NCBI GenBank assembly: GCA_002007465.1
Contig: LNAC01001831.1
Coordinates: forward strand, 24,109 to 88,108
Direction of reading: 5' to 3'
Source of the DNA: Ailurus styani
Taxonomy: Eukaryota; Chordata; Mammalia; Carnivora; Ailuridae
DNA: 64,000 nucleotides
Shown here: positions 47,321 to 59,140 of the stretch, in pieces
Layout: every line of letters starts with the position of its first letter
Numbering within the stretch: position 1 is the stretch's first letter
The notes under the pieces: generated by a model
The model's database searches: none
What the model was told of the DNA's origin: nothing
What the model saw: the letters and a program-made list of their open reading frames with translations, nothing else
Translations under genes and position numbers: made by a program

Positions 47321-47880
47321 TTTTTTAAAATTGTTATTATTATTTGCCCCAGGGGTACAGGTCTGTGAATCATCAGGCTTACAGCTTTCACAGCATTCAC
47401 CAAAGCACAAACCCTCCCCAATGTCCATAACCCATCCACCCTATCTCTACCCTCCCACCCCCCAGTAACCCTCACTTTGTTTTGTGAGATTAGGAGTCTC
47501 TTTTGGTTTGTCTCCTTCCCCATCCCATCTTGTTTCATTATTTTTCCCTCCCCACCCTCCACAACCCCCCGCCCTGACCCTGAAGTTCCTCATATCAGAG
47601 AGATCATATGATAATTGTCTTTCTCTGATTGACTTATTTTGCTCAGCATAATACCTTCTAGTTCCATCCACGTTGTCGCAAATGGCAAGATTTCGGGTTT
47701 TTTTGATAGCTGCATAGTATTCCATTGTATATATATACCACATCTTCTTTATCCATTCATCTGTTGATGGACATCTAGGTTCTTTCCATAGTTTGGCTAT
47801 TGTGACATTGCTGCTATAAACATTCGGGTGCATGGGGAAGGATCACTACTTTTGTATCTTTAGGGTAAATACCCAGTAGT
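47321..47880 (-). mobile_element. LINE-1 3' end, antisense, 5'-truncated
   Basis: 560 bp with a poly-T start, the 3' UTR and the ORF2 C-terminus. The minus-strand frame reads W-I-K-K-M-W-Y-I-Y-T-M-E-Y-Y-A-A-I-K-K, the hallmark of LINE-1 ORF2 near its end. Target duplication taatgcacattcctt at 47306-47320 and 47881-47895 marks the full insertion. Low divergence suggests a young carnivore subfamily. Confidence 0.96.
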
Positions 47881-47895
47881 TAATGCACATTCCTT

Positions 47896-49049
47896 AACAG
47901 AAGAGATCATTTATTCTAATGAAATATTTATTCAAAATTAAAAATCCTTTCTTAATTTTAGGGTATTTTTATTTTTGTCCCAGAATTTCTGTTTATATTC
48001 CTGTCTTTTTTAATGTGTTTTCCCCCAGATTATTTCAGATTTGAATATTTTAAAAAGAGAAATGGCAAGCAATGGAGATCCCTTTTCTTCAATAAACAGG
48101 CAAATGTTAATGGTGCTTTCCTTCTGGTCCCATACTCTGTAACTTTTGATACTAGTTCAAGGTCAGCTGGGCCTCTGCAAAATAATGCAAAATTTGAAAA
48201 TTCCAAGTTTGGTTGTGTAAAGAGCAACAGGTTAGCACATAACTGTTATCATGAAGCATATATGTGAATAGTATCTATGCAGCATAACCTGCATCTAGGA
48301 GCTGGAGGATTGGATAGTAATGAGACAGTAGTGTATTTAATAATGACAAAATCTCTTCTCATCCTGAGGGTGATTCGGTAGAGAAGTGCTCTTGATGTAC
48401 GTTAGGCAAATTTAAAAAAAACAAAAAAACCTCTATCTGCAACAAATAACAGCTCTTACTAGCTCTTTAGTTTAAGAAACATCAAAACATAGAGTTTCCG
48501 ATAAGCCCTCAAGTGACCCCTGGTTTAGGGAGAAAAAAATGCACTAAAACGAAGATCTTGGAGCTGTCCATCAATTTCCAAGACACACAGAAATCCCGAG
48601 CTGTGAGGCAATGTACTCTCGGACTTCATGCATAGCACATACCAAATAGGTGAAGTGGTATGTAAGGTGAATTTTAATTGGTTATAATTGTCATTTCATT
48701 TATTAAAGTATTGTCTGGAGATCAGGATATCAATTAGCACTCTATGGACTCTGTTACTTATGAAAAGATGCATACAGAGAGACAATGTGCGCAAGCAGTA
48801 GATACCTTTAATTAAGAATATAGACAGTAAATTAAAGAGCTTTAAAGTATCAATTAATTGCTACATTGGTAGACTCTGAGTATCAACTTGGTAAAGTCTA
48901 AATCACCACATCTGATTTAAATGAACAAAGAAAACATGTTTTGTCCATGATTGCTTTTTTCCTCAGAGCTTTCACTTGTTGTGCAGGAAGAAAAAATTTT
49001 AACATTAAAAAAAAAACAACTCAGAAGTGTCTGATAATGGTGAAAATAT
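47896..49049. other. Unique DNA
   Basis: An 84-codon plus frame at 48013-48267 is shadowed by a minus frame. No family resemblance; no repeat. Confidence 0.4.
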
Positions 49050-49063
49050 TCTTCTTTAATTTT

Positions 49064-49267
49064 TTTAAAGATTTATTTATTTATTTGTTTGACAGAGAGA
49101 GAGAGAGAGATTACAAGTAGGCAGAGAGGCAGGCAGAGAGACAGGGAAAGGAGGAAGCAGGCTCCCCGCTGAGCAGAGAGCCCGATGTGGGCCTCCATCC
49201 CAGAACGCTGAGATTATGACCTGAGCCAAAAGCAGAGGCTTTAACCCACTGAGCCACCCAGGCGCCC
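49064..49267 (-). mobile_element. CAN-SINE, young copy
   Basis: Perfect target duplication tcttctttaatttt at 49050-49063 and 49268-49281. Confidence 0.96.
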
Positions 49268-49281
49268 TCTTCTTTAATTTT

Positions 49282-51169
49282 AAGCCTTGATATGTATGCA
49301 TTGCATGAAAACATAAGAAAACAATATTAAGTCAAGAGTCTCCCATGAAGATCTCATTCCTATGTCCTTCGTCTCCTCAGAATTAATGGATGTTCAGGCA
49401 TCAATAAGGTAGAAAAGAAGATGATTGATGTATTTTGTTTTATTATTAAATTGTTGGTAACCAAGGCAGCTTTTCTTTTTTCCATGGGGATGAAGAGGGA
49501 CATGTCCCTTTTTAGCCACTAGCTCTGAATGACTTTTATACCCAATACTAGTGAGAGGAGAGGATGAATGTCACCTTTCTTCTTTTCCTCCTCCTGCTGA
49601 TGCTACTCCCTTCTTTGATTGACAGCTACTAATAACCTTCCTGCCCTAAAGTGCCATGGAGACACTTTACTATGACAAACAGCCAAGGAAATCTAGGAAT
49701 GTACCCAAGTCTGCAGTGAGTTGTTATCGGGCTTGTATTTATCTCAGCTTTGTAATTTTTTTCAGAGATATGCAAATCCTTAAATAGATTTCTGCTGCTG
49801 AAGGACAGGTCCCTCTGTTAATTGATCCACTGAGATTCACTCTACTCTCTTTTAGCTCTCAGCCAGGGAAACAGGCTCCATGAAAGTGGCTCAGAGCCAT
49901 AAACAGGTCACAGAAATTCCCCACACACTCCTTCCACAAGAAGAACTTCCACGCCAAAAATGAATTTTTGTTTCATACAGACACCTCCCGTCTCAATCTT
50001 GTCTGCCCACCAGATCAAACTAATTTGTTTATTTGTTTATTAGTTTTGTAGGAAATGCTCTTTCAAATTATAACCAAAAGTGATTTCAGATGGGATTCAC
50101 ATTTGCTGTTGAAATACACAGAGCTCACATACATTACAAATACATGAACACCAGTTCAGGATGAATCAACATTTATTTTTTTAGGCGGAGGAAGGAAATG
50201 TGGAAAGGATCACAAAGTGAAATCAGAGCGGCTTCTTTATAGAGTAGAAATACAGGTGTATGCTCTTGTGCCTTTCAATACTAAGAACATTTAGCACTTG
50301 TAATTTTGTTTCTTCATCTCTGCTGTGGGTGTGTATGTATGTATCCACATGCATGTGTCAAAAATTTACCTACAGGACATCATATGGTGATAGCAATAGT
50401 AGTAAACATATCTATAGGACATCAACATTGTCTTGCTAACTTACTTGCATTTTAAATGTTTACATGGCATATGAAACCAATACCAGAACAAACACCAATA
50501 AAAATTATGAACTAAACAGCTAAATATTGATTGGTATTCTGCACAGAGTCTACAACATTAAAGAAGCTGTGGACACAGAATCAGAAACACTTGATGTAGA
50601 GACGAACCCACACTATGTCCTTTTCAGGGTTTGATAAAAGTATGTCTGGAATTGCTCTGGAAGGTAGCACTCTAAGATAAGATATAAAAACAGTAAAAAT
50701 CAACCCATGTCATTATACTTTATAATTCAGTAATTTTTCCTAAAGCATGATCAGATAAGTTTGGGGACTGGGAGATTCATAGTGTACATAGCGAATTAAG
50801 GACTTCAAGAAGTCTATCAACAGCTATACTGTTCAACAAAGGATATCCAAAATCCATTTGTGCATGGAACCCTTATGTCAAGCTTGGTCTCTGAACAGTC
50901 CTTAGATCAATAGAAAGCACATCCTATAAATTCAGCACTTTAACATTTAGCAATTTTTATTAACATAGGAAGCTATAATCATGTTCCTGATAGGCAATTG
51001 TTTATTTAAGAGCTGTCTTCCTCTCCACATGAGACCACAGACCCACTAAAAATCTAATCCAGAGATGCTTCCCTTGTACTGGTTCAGACTATATATTCAG
51101 GCTCTGTCTCTCACTTGGTATGAATAAGCTCCTCTCCCCTGGTGTCTCAAGTGGCTCTCCCCTAGAGTG
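49282..51169. other. Repeat-poor DNA, candidate conserved segment
   Basis: Free of recognisable repeats. 49560-49960 contains TGATTGACAG (49616-49625, the PBX/MEIS-PREP composite motif) and an octamer ATGCAAAT (49770-49777). No coding frame of note. Regulatory function is only a guess. Confidence 0.35.
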
Positions 51170-51383
51170 GCCTTTCTGCAGGGTTGTGTGTGGGTGATTT
51201 TGTCCCCCGGGGATATTTGATTATATCTAAAGATAGTTTGGGTGGTCACAACTTGGGGGTGTGTGCTACCAACATCTAGTGTGTAGAGACTGAGGGTGTT
51301 GTGAACCATGCCCAGGAAAGCAATCCAATGACAAAGAGGGTGCCAACCCCCAATGTCAATAGCGCCAGGTTGAGAAACCTTGC
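51170..51383 (+). mobile_element. MER20 DNA transposon
   Basis: Follows the MER20 consensus nearly end to end: 'gattttgtcccccggggata', 'ggtggtcacaacttgggggt', 'caacatctagtgtgtagaga' and 'atgtcaatagcgccaggttg'. This is a nonautonomous hAT-Charlie element. Confidence 0.9.
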
Positions 51384-51576
51384 CCTAGAAATCTATCTAC
51401 ATCCCCTCCTTACAGTAAGTGCTTTGCCACATGAGACTCTGGGAGGGTCACTCCAGCTGGAACAGTGTTTCCTCTGAGTGCTGCCTCCCTGCTCAGCCCT
51501 CAGGCCCAGTCTGGACCCCCAGCTTCCTCCTATCTAGAACATTGGATTCGACCATGCCTAGAACACGCTCTTTCCT

Positions 51577-51777
51577 TTCTTTCTTTTTTTTTTTAAGATT
51601 TGTTTGAGACCCAGAGAGAGAGAGATCACAAGTAGGCACAGAGGCAGGCAGAGAGAGGGGGGAAGCAGGCTCCCCACTGAGCAGGGAGCCTGATGCAGGG
51701 CTTGATCCCAGGACCCTGAGATCATAACCTGAGCCGAAGGCACAGGCTTTAACACACTGAGCCACCCAGGTACCCCA
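51577..51777 (-). mobile_element. CAN-SINE
   Basis: Perfect target duplication aacacgctctttcct at 51562-51576 and 51778-51792. Confidence 0.96.
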
Positions 51778-51792
51778 AACACGCTCTTTCCT

Positions 51793-52424
51793 GAAGAAAG
51801 AATGTATGCTTCCCTGTAGAGTAAGAAAATTTAGATTTCTTATTTCCAACTCTAATTTATATTTCAATATTGGCTGAATGTGTCTGTTTTCCAATAATAT
51901 TCCTCTTGGATTTATAGAAGCTCCTAGTGAATCTCACATAAGCTCACAGGAAAAAATGGTGTCTCTAGGTACAGAAATCACTGATGATGTCAGAGGAGTA
52001 CTGGTCACGGTTTACTTTCCCATTCAAAAAATCACTGGGCAGTCCTGGGAAATCACCAAATCTCAAACTTGCTATTCACCCATTCTTTTCATAATTATTG
52101 TTTGTGATAAGACCTATCCTGCTATAATGTGACTGTCATATTCCTGAGAAACTGCCAGTTATCGAAGGGCTATGTCAATAGAATTAATTTTGATACTTTT
52201 TGTAAGTAATACTTAAGAAGAAATAATACAAGTGTTTCTATAGCTATAAGTCTATTATATTAATGTACAAATATCATTGAGAAAACCTAACATTTGACAT
52301 GTCTTTTTTTAAAAATTAGGAATACTAACTTTTCCTGAAACTATTATGCCTATCAACAGAAAGTATCTGTTCAAATATTCTCAACTCTTTATCATCCACT
52401 CTTATAATAAGAGGAATTAAAACC
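51793..52424. other. Unique DNA
   Basis: Nothing recognised; an 84-codon frame at 51878-52132 has no domain. Confidence 0.4.
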
Positions 52425-52432
52425 ACTTAAGT

Positions 52433-52651
52433 TGAGGAGTGCCTGGGTGTCTCAGTCCTTAAGCATCTGCCTTCTACTCAGATCATGATTCCCAGGGTCC
52501 TGGGATCAAGCCCCACATCAGGCTCATTCTGTGGTGGGAATGCTGCTTCTCCCTCTCCCATTCCCCTGCTTGTGTTCACTCTTTTGCTGTATGTCTCTCT
52601 CTGTGTCAAATAAATAAATAACATCTTTAAAAAAAAACTAAAAAAAAAAAA
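52433..52651 (+). mobile_element. CAN-SINE, older subtype
   Basis: Diverged head and long A tail. Short target duplication acttaagt at 52425-52432 and 52652-52659. Confidence 0.9.
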
Positions 52652-52888
52652 ACTTAAGTCTAGCAGCAGCAAGAATCAAGGGAACTATTTCCAGATTTCT
52701 TCTAGATCCCAGGGGGAATTAAGCAATGTGGCCCACACAATGAGAATTTATATTATCATCAATTGACCAAATAGTACCTCTTTTCCTGAAAGAAAATATG
52801 AGCCAAAGGAGAAGTACTCCTATTATGATGATACTAAAAATACAAAGAAAGCTATCATGGCCCAAGACACTTAGAATTTTAGTCTAGC

Positions 52889-53044
52889 AGGAGGTACCTG
52901 GGTGGCTCAGTCAGTTAAGCATCTCTCTATGGCTCAGGTCATGAACCCAGGGTCCTTGGATCTAGCCCTGCATCAGGCTTCCTGCTCAGTGGGGAGTTGG
53001 TTTCTCCCTCTCCCTCCGGCCCTTTCCCCCATCCCCTGCTCCTG

Positions 53045-53095
<51 letters not shown>

Positions 53096-53120
53096 ATTTA
53101 AAAAAATAAAATTAAAAAAA
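52889..53120 (+). mobile_element. CAN-SINE with expanded CT tract
   Basis: CT run of about 40 bases at 53047-53090. Target duplication atttagtctagc (52877-52888 and 53121-53132). Confidence 0.94.
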
Positions 53121-53132
53121 ATTTAGTCTAGC

Positions 53133-53568
53133 CAGAAAATACACATTCCCAACATTTAGTAGGCACTATGACAAATTCTACATGAAAGTGTAATATTCTG
53201 TTATTAGCCTTAAAAAGAGAAAATAGGACTTTAGCCTGTTAGAAAGAAAGTGAATTTTCAGTACTTAAAATATCCCAGACTTAATTTTTACTCAGATACA
53301 TTCAACAAATACTCACTGCACTTTGACTATATGCCAGGAGCTACAATACACTTAAAGGAGCTTACCAAGAATAGTACCACTGTATTCATTGTCTTAAATT
53401 AGTTTACCCTGCAGACTGAGTGGGATTGAATCCCTATTCTAGCATTACCAAGTTCTATTAGGAGGAAATTGTTTAACCTATCATGGGGGGAATGAGCGGT
53501 GGAGGATAAATTCATGATATGGCTCATGGGTTTTTTGTAAACAGAGAAAATAAATAAGGAGTTCTGGG
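53133..53568. other. Unique DNA, possible MIR scrap
   Basis: 'ttgaatccctattctagcat' followed by 'ggaaattgtttaacct' (53423-53480) faintly recalls MIR; too diverged to call. Confidence 0.3.
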
Positions 53569-53584
53569 AAGAATGGTCAGAGTA

Positions 53585-53783
53585 GGGCGCCTGGGTGGCT
53601 CAGTGGGTTAAAGCCTCTGCTTTCGGCTCAGGTCATGATCCCAGCCTCCTGCGATTGAGACCCGCATCAGGCTCTCTGCTCAGCAGGGAGCCTACTTCCT
53701 CCTCTCCCTGTCTCTTTGCCTGCCTCTCTGCCTACTTGTAATCTCTCTCTCTCTGTCAAATAAATAAATAAAATCTTAAAAAA
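53585..53783 (+). mobile_element. CAN-SINE, young copy
   Basis: Perfect 16-bp target duplication aagaatggtcagagta at 53569-53584 and 53784-53799. Confidence 0.97.
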
Positions 53784-53960
53784 AAGAATGGTCAGAGTAT
53801 TGTAGGTACACCACCAAAGGTACAAACTATTACTAGATTTTACATATAACAACTAGAGCTAAATGCAAAAGTAATCATCTTTAATCTGGAACCCTCCAGA
53901 ATCAGCAGAGAATCAACTCAAATGAATGGCCAATACACCATTACTGAGCACATAACTTCT

Positions 53961-54151
53961 TCTTTTTTAAAGATTTTATTTATTTTTTATTTGACAGAGA
54001 GAGTACAAGCAGGGGGAGCAGAAGAGGCAGAGGGAGAAGCAGACTCTCCGCTGTGTGGGGAGCCCCATGTGGGACTTGATCCCAGGACCCTGAGATCATG
54101 ACCTGAGCCAAAGACAGATGCTTAGCTGACTGAGCCACCCAGGCATCCATA
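53961..54151 (-). mobile_element. CAN-SINE, older subtype
   Basis: Target duplication agcacataacttct (53947-53960) with one mismatch at 54152-54165. Confidence 0.94.
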
Positions 54152-54165
54152 AGCACAAAACTTCT

Positions 54166-54654
54166 GCGAGGGAAACCTTCTGTACTTCCTGACATGAGAT
54201 GGAAAGCATTACTGACTATATTTGGATCTGCAATTCATTACTGAATTCTGGTGTTTGCAGATGAGGACACGCATTAGCGAATGTTTTGTAATTACCGTTT
54301 ACCTAGTTTTCAACACACCAGAGAGATTAAGTATAAGGTGAAGTAACAAACTGGAGGATATCACCGCATTTCCCTATAGAAGCACACGTGTCTTTCACTA
54401 GCCAGGTATTCCTCTACCAAGAAAAATTAGCCTCCCGGGCTTCTCAAGCTGTTTAGCAAAGTAAAAAGCAAAAGTATGGGGGAAAATATAATAACCTGTA
54501 ATCCAAGAGGTAGAATCAAGGCCGTTGGAGGTTTCCTTTTACTGAGAAGCAAATAGCTTCAGATTGGCTTTAAAAAGAATAAAATGTTTAGTAGTAGAAT
54601 GGGAATAAGGTAAAAATGCCTTACTAGAGTATGTGAGGTGCCATTAAATGGTTC
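54166..54654. other. Unique DNA
   Basis: Nothing recognised. Confidence 0.4.
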
Positions 54655-55195
54655 AAATTGTGTCTGTTGATGGATGACTGGATAAAGAAAATGTGGTGCG
54701 TATAAAATGGAATCTTATTCAGCCATTAAAAAAAACAGAAGGAAATCTTGCTATTCACAACAACATAGAAGAACCAAGTGAAATCACCCAGACACAGAGA
54801 GAAATACTGCATCATGTCATCCATATGTAGAATTTAATAGAGTTGAATTCATGGATGCAGAGAGTAGAATGGTGGCTGCCAGAGGCTGGGGGATGAGGGA
54901 AGTGAGGAGGTGTCAGTCAAAGGTACAAACATTCAGTTAGAAGATGAAAAGGTTCTATGGATCTCCTATGCAGCGTGGTGTACAATATCACAATAATAAT
55001 ATTGTGTTGTATACTTGGAATAGATTACAAGTGTTATCACCATGTACACACAAAAGGTAACTCTGTGAGATGAAGCCTGGCTTAATTAGTTTGATGGTGG
55101 TAATTATTGCACAATGTATACGGGTATTGAATCATCACATTATATGCTATAAATACACATTTTTATTTGTGAATTATACCACAATAAAACAAAAA
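54655..55195 (+). mobile_element. Old LINE-1 3' end
   Basis: Plus-strand ORF2 end and 3' UTR: 'gttgatggatgactggataa', 'cttattcagccattaaaaaa', 'tagaatggtggctgccagag' and 'gaattataccacaataaaac'. Frames are destroyed. Confidence 0.85.
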
Positions 55196-56679
55196 AAGCT
55201 AGAAATGGAAAATACGTCATTTCAAAAAAAGTGATAATTACACAGTTTTGGAACCTGCAAGCCATGAAATAGTCTTTAAGAAAGAAAAATGCATTGCCAA
55301 GAAAGTCTTAAATTGATGAAAACAGGAAATAAGAAGGCACACAGGACATCACTTTAACTCAGCATCATACTGGAGAACAGATGTACACGTATATAATTAC
55401 AAGTACACACATATAGCAATTAGGCTTTCATTACTCTGTCCATTTTAACAAGGGGGAGAACAAGATGAAAGATAAATGAAGCAGGTTTTTGTAAAGATAG
55501 CATCTAGAACTCAGAATAAAATGAGTAAAAAAAAAATCCCCAAAGATGGCTTCACTAGAATATTATTTTAATAAGAATTATTATCCAAGGCAGATCATAC
55601 TACAAAGTTCTAAGAGCACAAAGTGAAAAGACCAGGATCTACAATCTAAGTTAACAAAAGAAAATTTTCTGCCCTTAAGCTACAAGTTGCAACCAGAGTC
55701 TTTTCCCTTGGACTCCTGCTTAATTAGCTAAGAATCAGTTCATAACATTTATAACACATGTAAATATGTATAAATGGTGTGTACACATATGCACATGTAT
55801 ATAATTTCTGTAGATGTGCAAATGTGTATACCATATGTGTCTACATAGATGTATGTGGCTTTGTACATATATATCACTCTTCTGGGAAGGACATCTGTTT
55901 CTGGACGTATTTTTTCCTGAGAATAAACATTTTCAGAGAGAGGTCCAGAGCAAAATTTTAAGACACAGTGCACTACGTAAAATATTGATTTATGACATTA
56001 TTTTATTTCTATCTTGGTGCCACACCCTGGACTTCTGCAAAGCAGCATCACTGACTGATATTCCTGTGCATGAAACACAATCATATCCAACCAGCTCTTC
56101 AGGGCTCCACTCACCACTCATACCCACAGAAACATGAGCTTAAGCAAGTTATCAGGATATGTCAATTACTGTTGTCAACATAGCACTAAAACACAGTATT
56201 TTTCATGCATAATGACTGATAATAGCATGATAAAGTTACATCAAACACAGAGGTGGGAAATATGGGATGTGGGCAAAAATTTGAATGACTGGTCAAAACA
56301 GCAGAAAGGCATGACTGTGGGAAAATATGAGTTGGCTTGTGAGTGATCCCATCCAAGCCCACACCCTCACCCATACCATCCTGTGAGTTAATGATGGTCA
56401 ACATGTATTTCTGATGGCTTGGATGCCAGGATCCTGATAATACAGGTGTTTGAAAAGAAGACACAAAGCCCTATTGCTTTCTGGTTTTTGCTTTTTGTTC
56501 AATGTGTATTTGCAAGCAGATTTTCAGTTTTTGAAATTCAGGAATTTGGTCTTTACCTTTTTTGGAATGCCTAAGAATGCCCAGCACAGGTATTTAACCA
56601 AACAAAAATAAGGAATAACTCTATTCCTGCTTCTGAGTTCAGAACATTCCTCAGTTGAATACTGCTAACTGACCAAGAT
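55196..56679. other. Unique DNA
   Basis: TA/TG-rich around 55740-55870. A 107-codon frame at 55814-56137 is without domain. Confidence 0.4.
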
Positions 56680-57375
56680 GCAGGGCTCCTTTCAAGGCTC
56701 TGCTCTCTTTGGGATAAAATATCAAGGCATTCGGCTTGGGCCTGAAGCCCCCCCTGATATGATTCATATTCATTCATTGCATTCATTCTCATTATTCTCC
56801 TCTCTCATTTCATTTCCAAATTACTTGAAATTCCCTTTAAACTTTGTATATGTTTTTCCTCCTTGTCCAAACCCCTTCTGGATGTCATGTCCTTTTTTTT
56901 AAAAAGATTTTATTTATGTATTTGACACAGAGAGAAAGATCACAAGTAGGCAGAGAGGCAGGCAGAGAGAGAGGGTGGAAGAAGGCTCCTTCCTGAGCAG
57001 AGAGCCAGATGAAGGACTCAATCCCAGGACTCTGAGAACATGACCTGAACCGAAGGCAGAGGCTTAACCCACCAAGCCACCCGGGCACCCTGGATGTCAT
57101 GTCCTATTCATCATTTATGACCAAGTGTCAAGGCCATCTCCAAGATACTTTTGTCACATGCCTTTATCTTCAGCATTTCTCCTTTTTCCCATTGCTCTAT
57201 GGGGCCCTTCCCCTGTGCTCACATGCCATAATACTTATGAACCCCTTATAACATCCATTAATTTATAGTCTGTCTGTATCTTTAAAAGGCAAGGGAGTGC
57301 TTTTCGTTTTGTTATGTTTGCCTACTATAGTGTCTAGCAGTTAAAAGGGCCTAAATAAATCTTGAATGAGTAAAT
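56680..57375 (+). repeat. LINE-2 3'-end remnant, split by a SINE
   Basis: L2-like pyrimidine-rich sequence before 56878 and the terminal part at 57180-57375 ('gcctactatagtgtctagca', 'aataaatcttgaatgagt'). A CAN-SINE sits between the halves. Confidence 0.6.
56894..57090 (-). mobile_element. CAN-SINE
   Basis: Perfect target duplication tggatgtcatgtcct at 56879-56893 and 57091-57105. Confidence 0.96.
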
Positions 57376-58439
57376 GAATGGATGGGTTTGCTTTCTTTTT
57401 CCCCAAGCATTGGAGCATTAGAATGTCCTGGGAGCTTATACATTAGTTCTGTGTTAAATTGTGTTTTCTGAACTGTAGCATTCATTATCATGCTGGGAGG
57501 AATTTACTGAACATTTGCCTGGAAACCCTGAATAGACCTTAAATTAACTTTGGGACAATTACTATATGTATGAGATATAGATGAATAATATAAGCATACA
57601 TTATATAAATATAATATCTATAATTACAATGAGTATACATATATGAATATCATATATATGAATTAGTTTGCTCAAAACGAATGACTAGAAAAGAGTGTGA
57701 CTTATTTTATATTTATATAAAATATGACGATAAACAACTGCATTATTGGTCCAGACAAATCTCTCATTGAACTTCACAAACTGCTGAATATGACCAGTAC
57801 ATTCAGTTCTATTTCAGGAAAGAAGCATATTCTGGGCAGAGTTGCTTCTTTCTTGGAGCCAAGGAACAAGGAGGGCATACTGGTGCACATGCATGCATGT
57901 GTGCATGTGTGTGTGCGTGCGTGCATGTATGCACACCCACCCAGAGTGAGTGGGAAGATGGATGGGGACAAGAATAGGTGAGAAGCTGAATAAAGCAATG
58001 GAAAATATTAAGACCAATAGTCCTGGAAAAAAATAAACCAATCCAAGAAGAGAGCTAATTTCCATAAAATCTGGGAGGGAATCTGCAATGTTCCAAAACC
58101 TAAAGATGCCAAGAAAGTCAAGAAGATCACTGTACAGAGCCATGATTCTGAGGTCTGGAGGTTGAGGTGAAACACGAGCAAAACAAGATTAAAAGGAAAT
58201 GGAGAACATAAGAATTGGACTTCTAGAATCCCAGCTTCCACCAATTAAACTCTTTTAATATAGGTACTCCCCAACTAAACATATTCATTTTTTTAAATTA
58301 TGTGATTGCTCTGTTACATGATGTACCTTCTCAAAACTTGAAAAACTAGAAATCTGAAAGAATAGGACAGACTGTCTTAAAGATTCCCTCCACAGATTAC
58401 TTAGTTTTTTGAAAGGGGGGATGTTTATCCTTATAATGG
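57376..58439. other. Unique DNA with TG/TGCA run
   Basis: Mixed TG/GC repeat at about 57890-57930; TA-rich 57560-57720. Frames here arise from the repeat. Confidence 0.4.
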
Positions 58440-59140
58440 ATTTATCTTATGGATATCATTATAACACCCTGAAAAAAAAAACCAGACATTAGCAAGCCTT
58501 GGTAAGAAAGTGGAGAAACTGAAACATTAATACATCCCTGGTGGGGATGGAAAATGGTGAAACCACTTTCTAAAATGGTTTGCTAGTTCCTCCAAAGATG
58601 AACCCTTTAGTTCTACAAACCAGCAACTCCACCCTCAAGTGTATAGTGCAAATGATTGAAAATATATGTCCACACAAAAATTTGTGCCCAAACAGATGTA
58701 GCAGTCTAATTCATAATAGCCACAAAATGGAAGCAATTCAAATGTCATGGACTGATGAATGGACAAATAACATATGGTATATTCATACAACGGAATAGTA
58801 TCTGGCTATAAAAAGGAATGGAATGCTGACACCTGCTACAACATGGATGGACCTTGAAAGCATTTTGCTAAGTGAAAAAAAGCCAGACAGGAAAGAGTAC
58901 ATATATCTGAAATGTACAGAGTAGGCCGGGTTATGGATTCAGAAAGTAGCTGAGTGACTCCCTGTGGTTTTGGGTAGAGGAAGTAACTGCTAATGAGTAT
59001 GAAGGGGGTGTATTTTTGAGGTGCTTAAAATGTTCTGGAATTAAATAGTAAAGGCTGTTGTGCAATTTTGTAACTATTCTAAAAGTGACTGAATTGCATA
59101 TTTTGACAGGGCAAACTTGGTGGTAAGAAACAATTTACTA
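58440..59140 (+). mobile_element. Old LINE-1 3' end
   Basis: ORF2 end and 3' UTR: 'atccctggtggggatggaaa', 'aatagccacaaaatggaagc', 'gatgaatggacaaataacat' and 'caacatggatggaccttgaa'. L1M-type, with broken frames. Confidence 0.88.

Noticed and set aside
47447..47833. 128-codon minus-strand frame as a host gene
   Set aside because: It is the C-terminus of LINE-1 ORF2 inside a truncated insertion.
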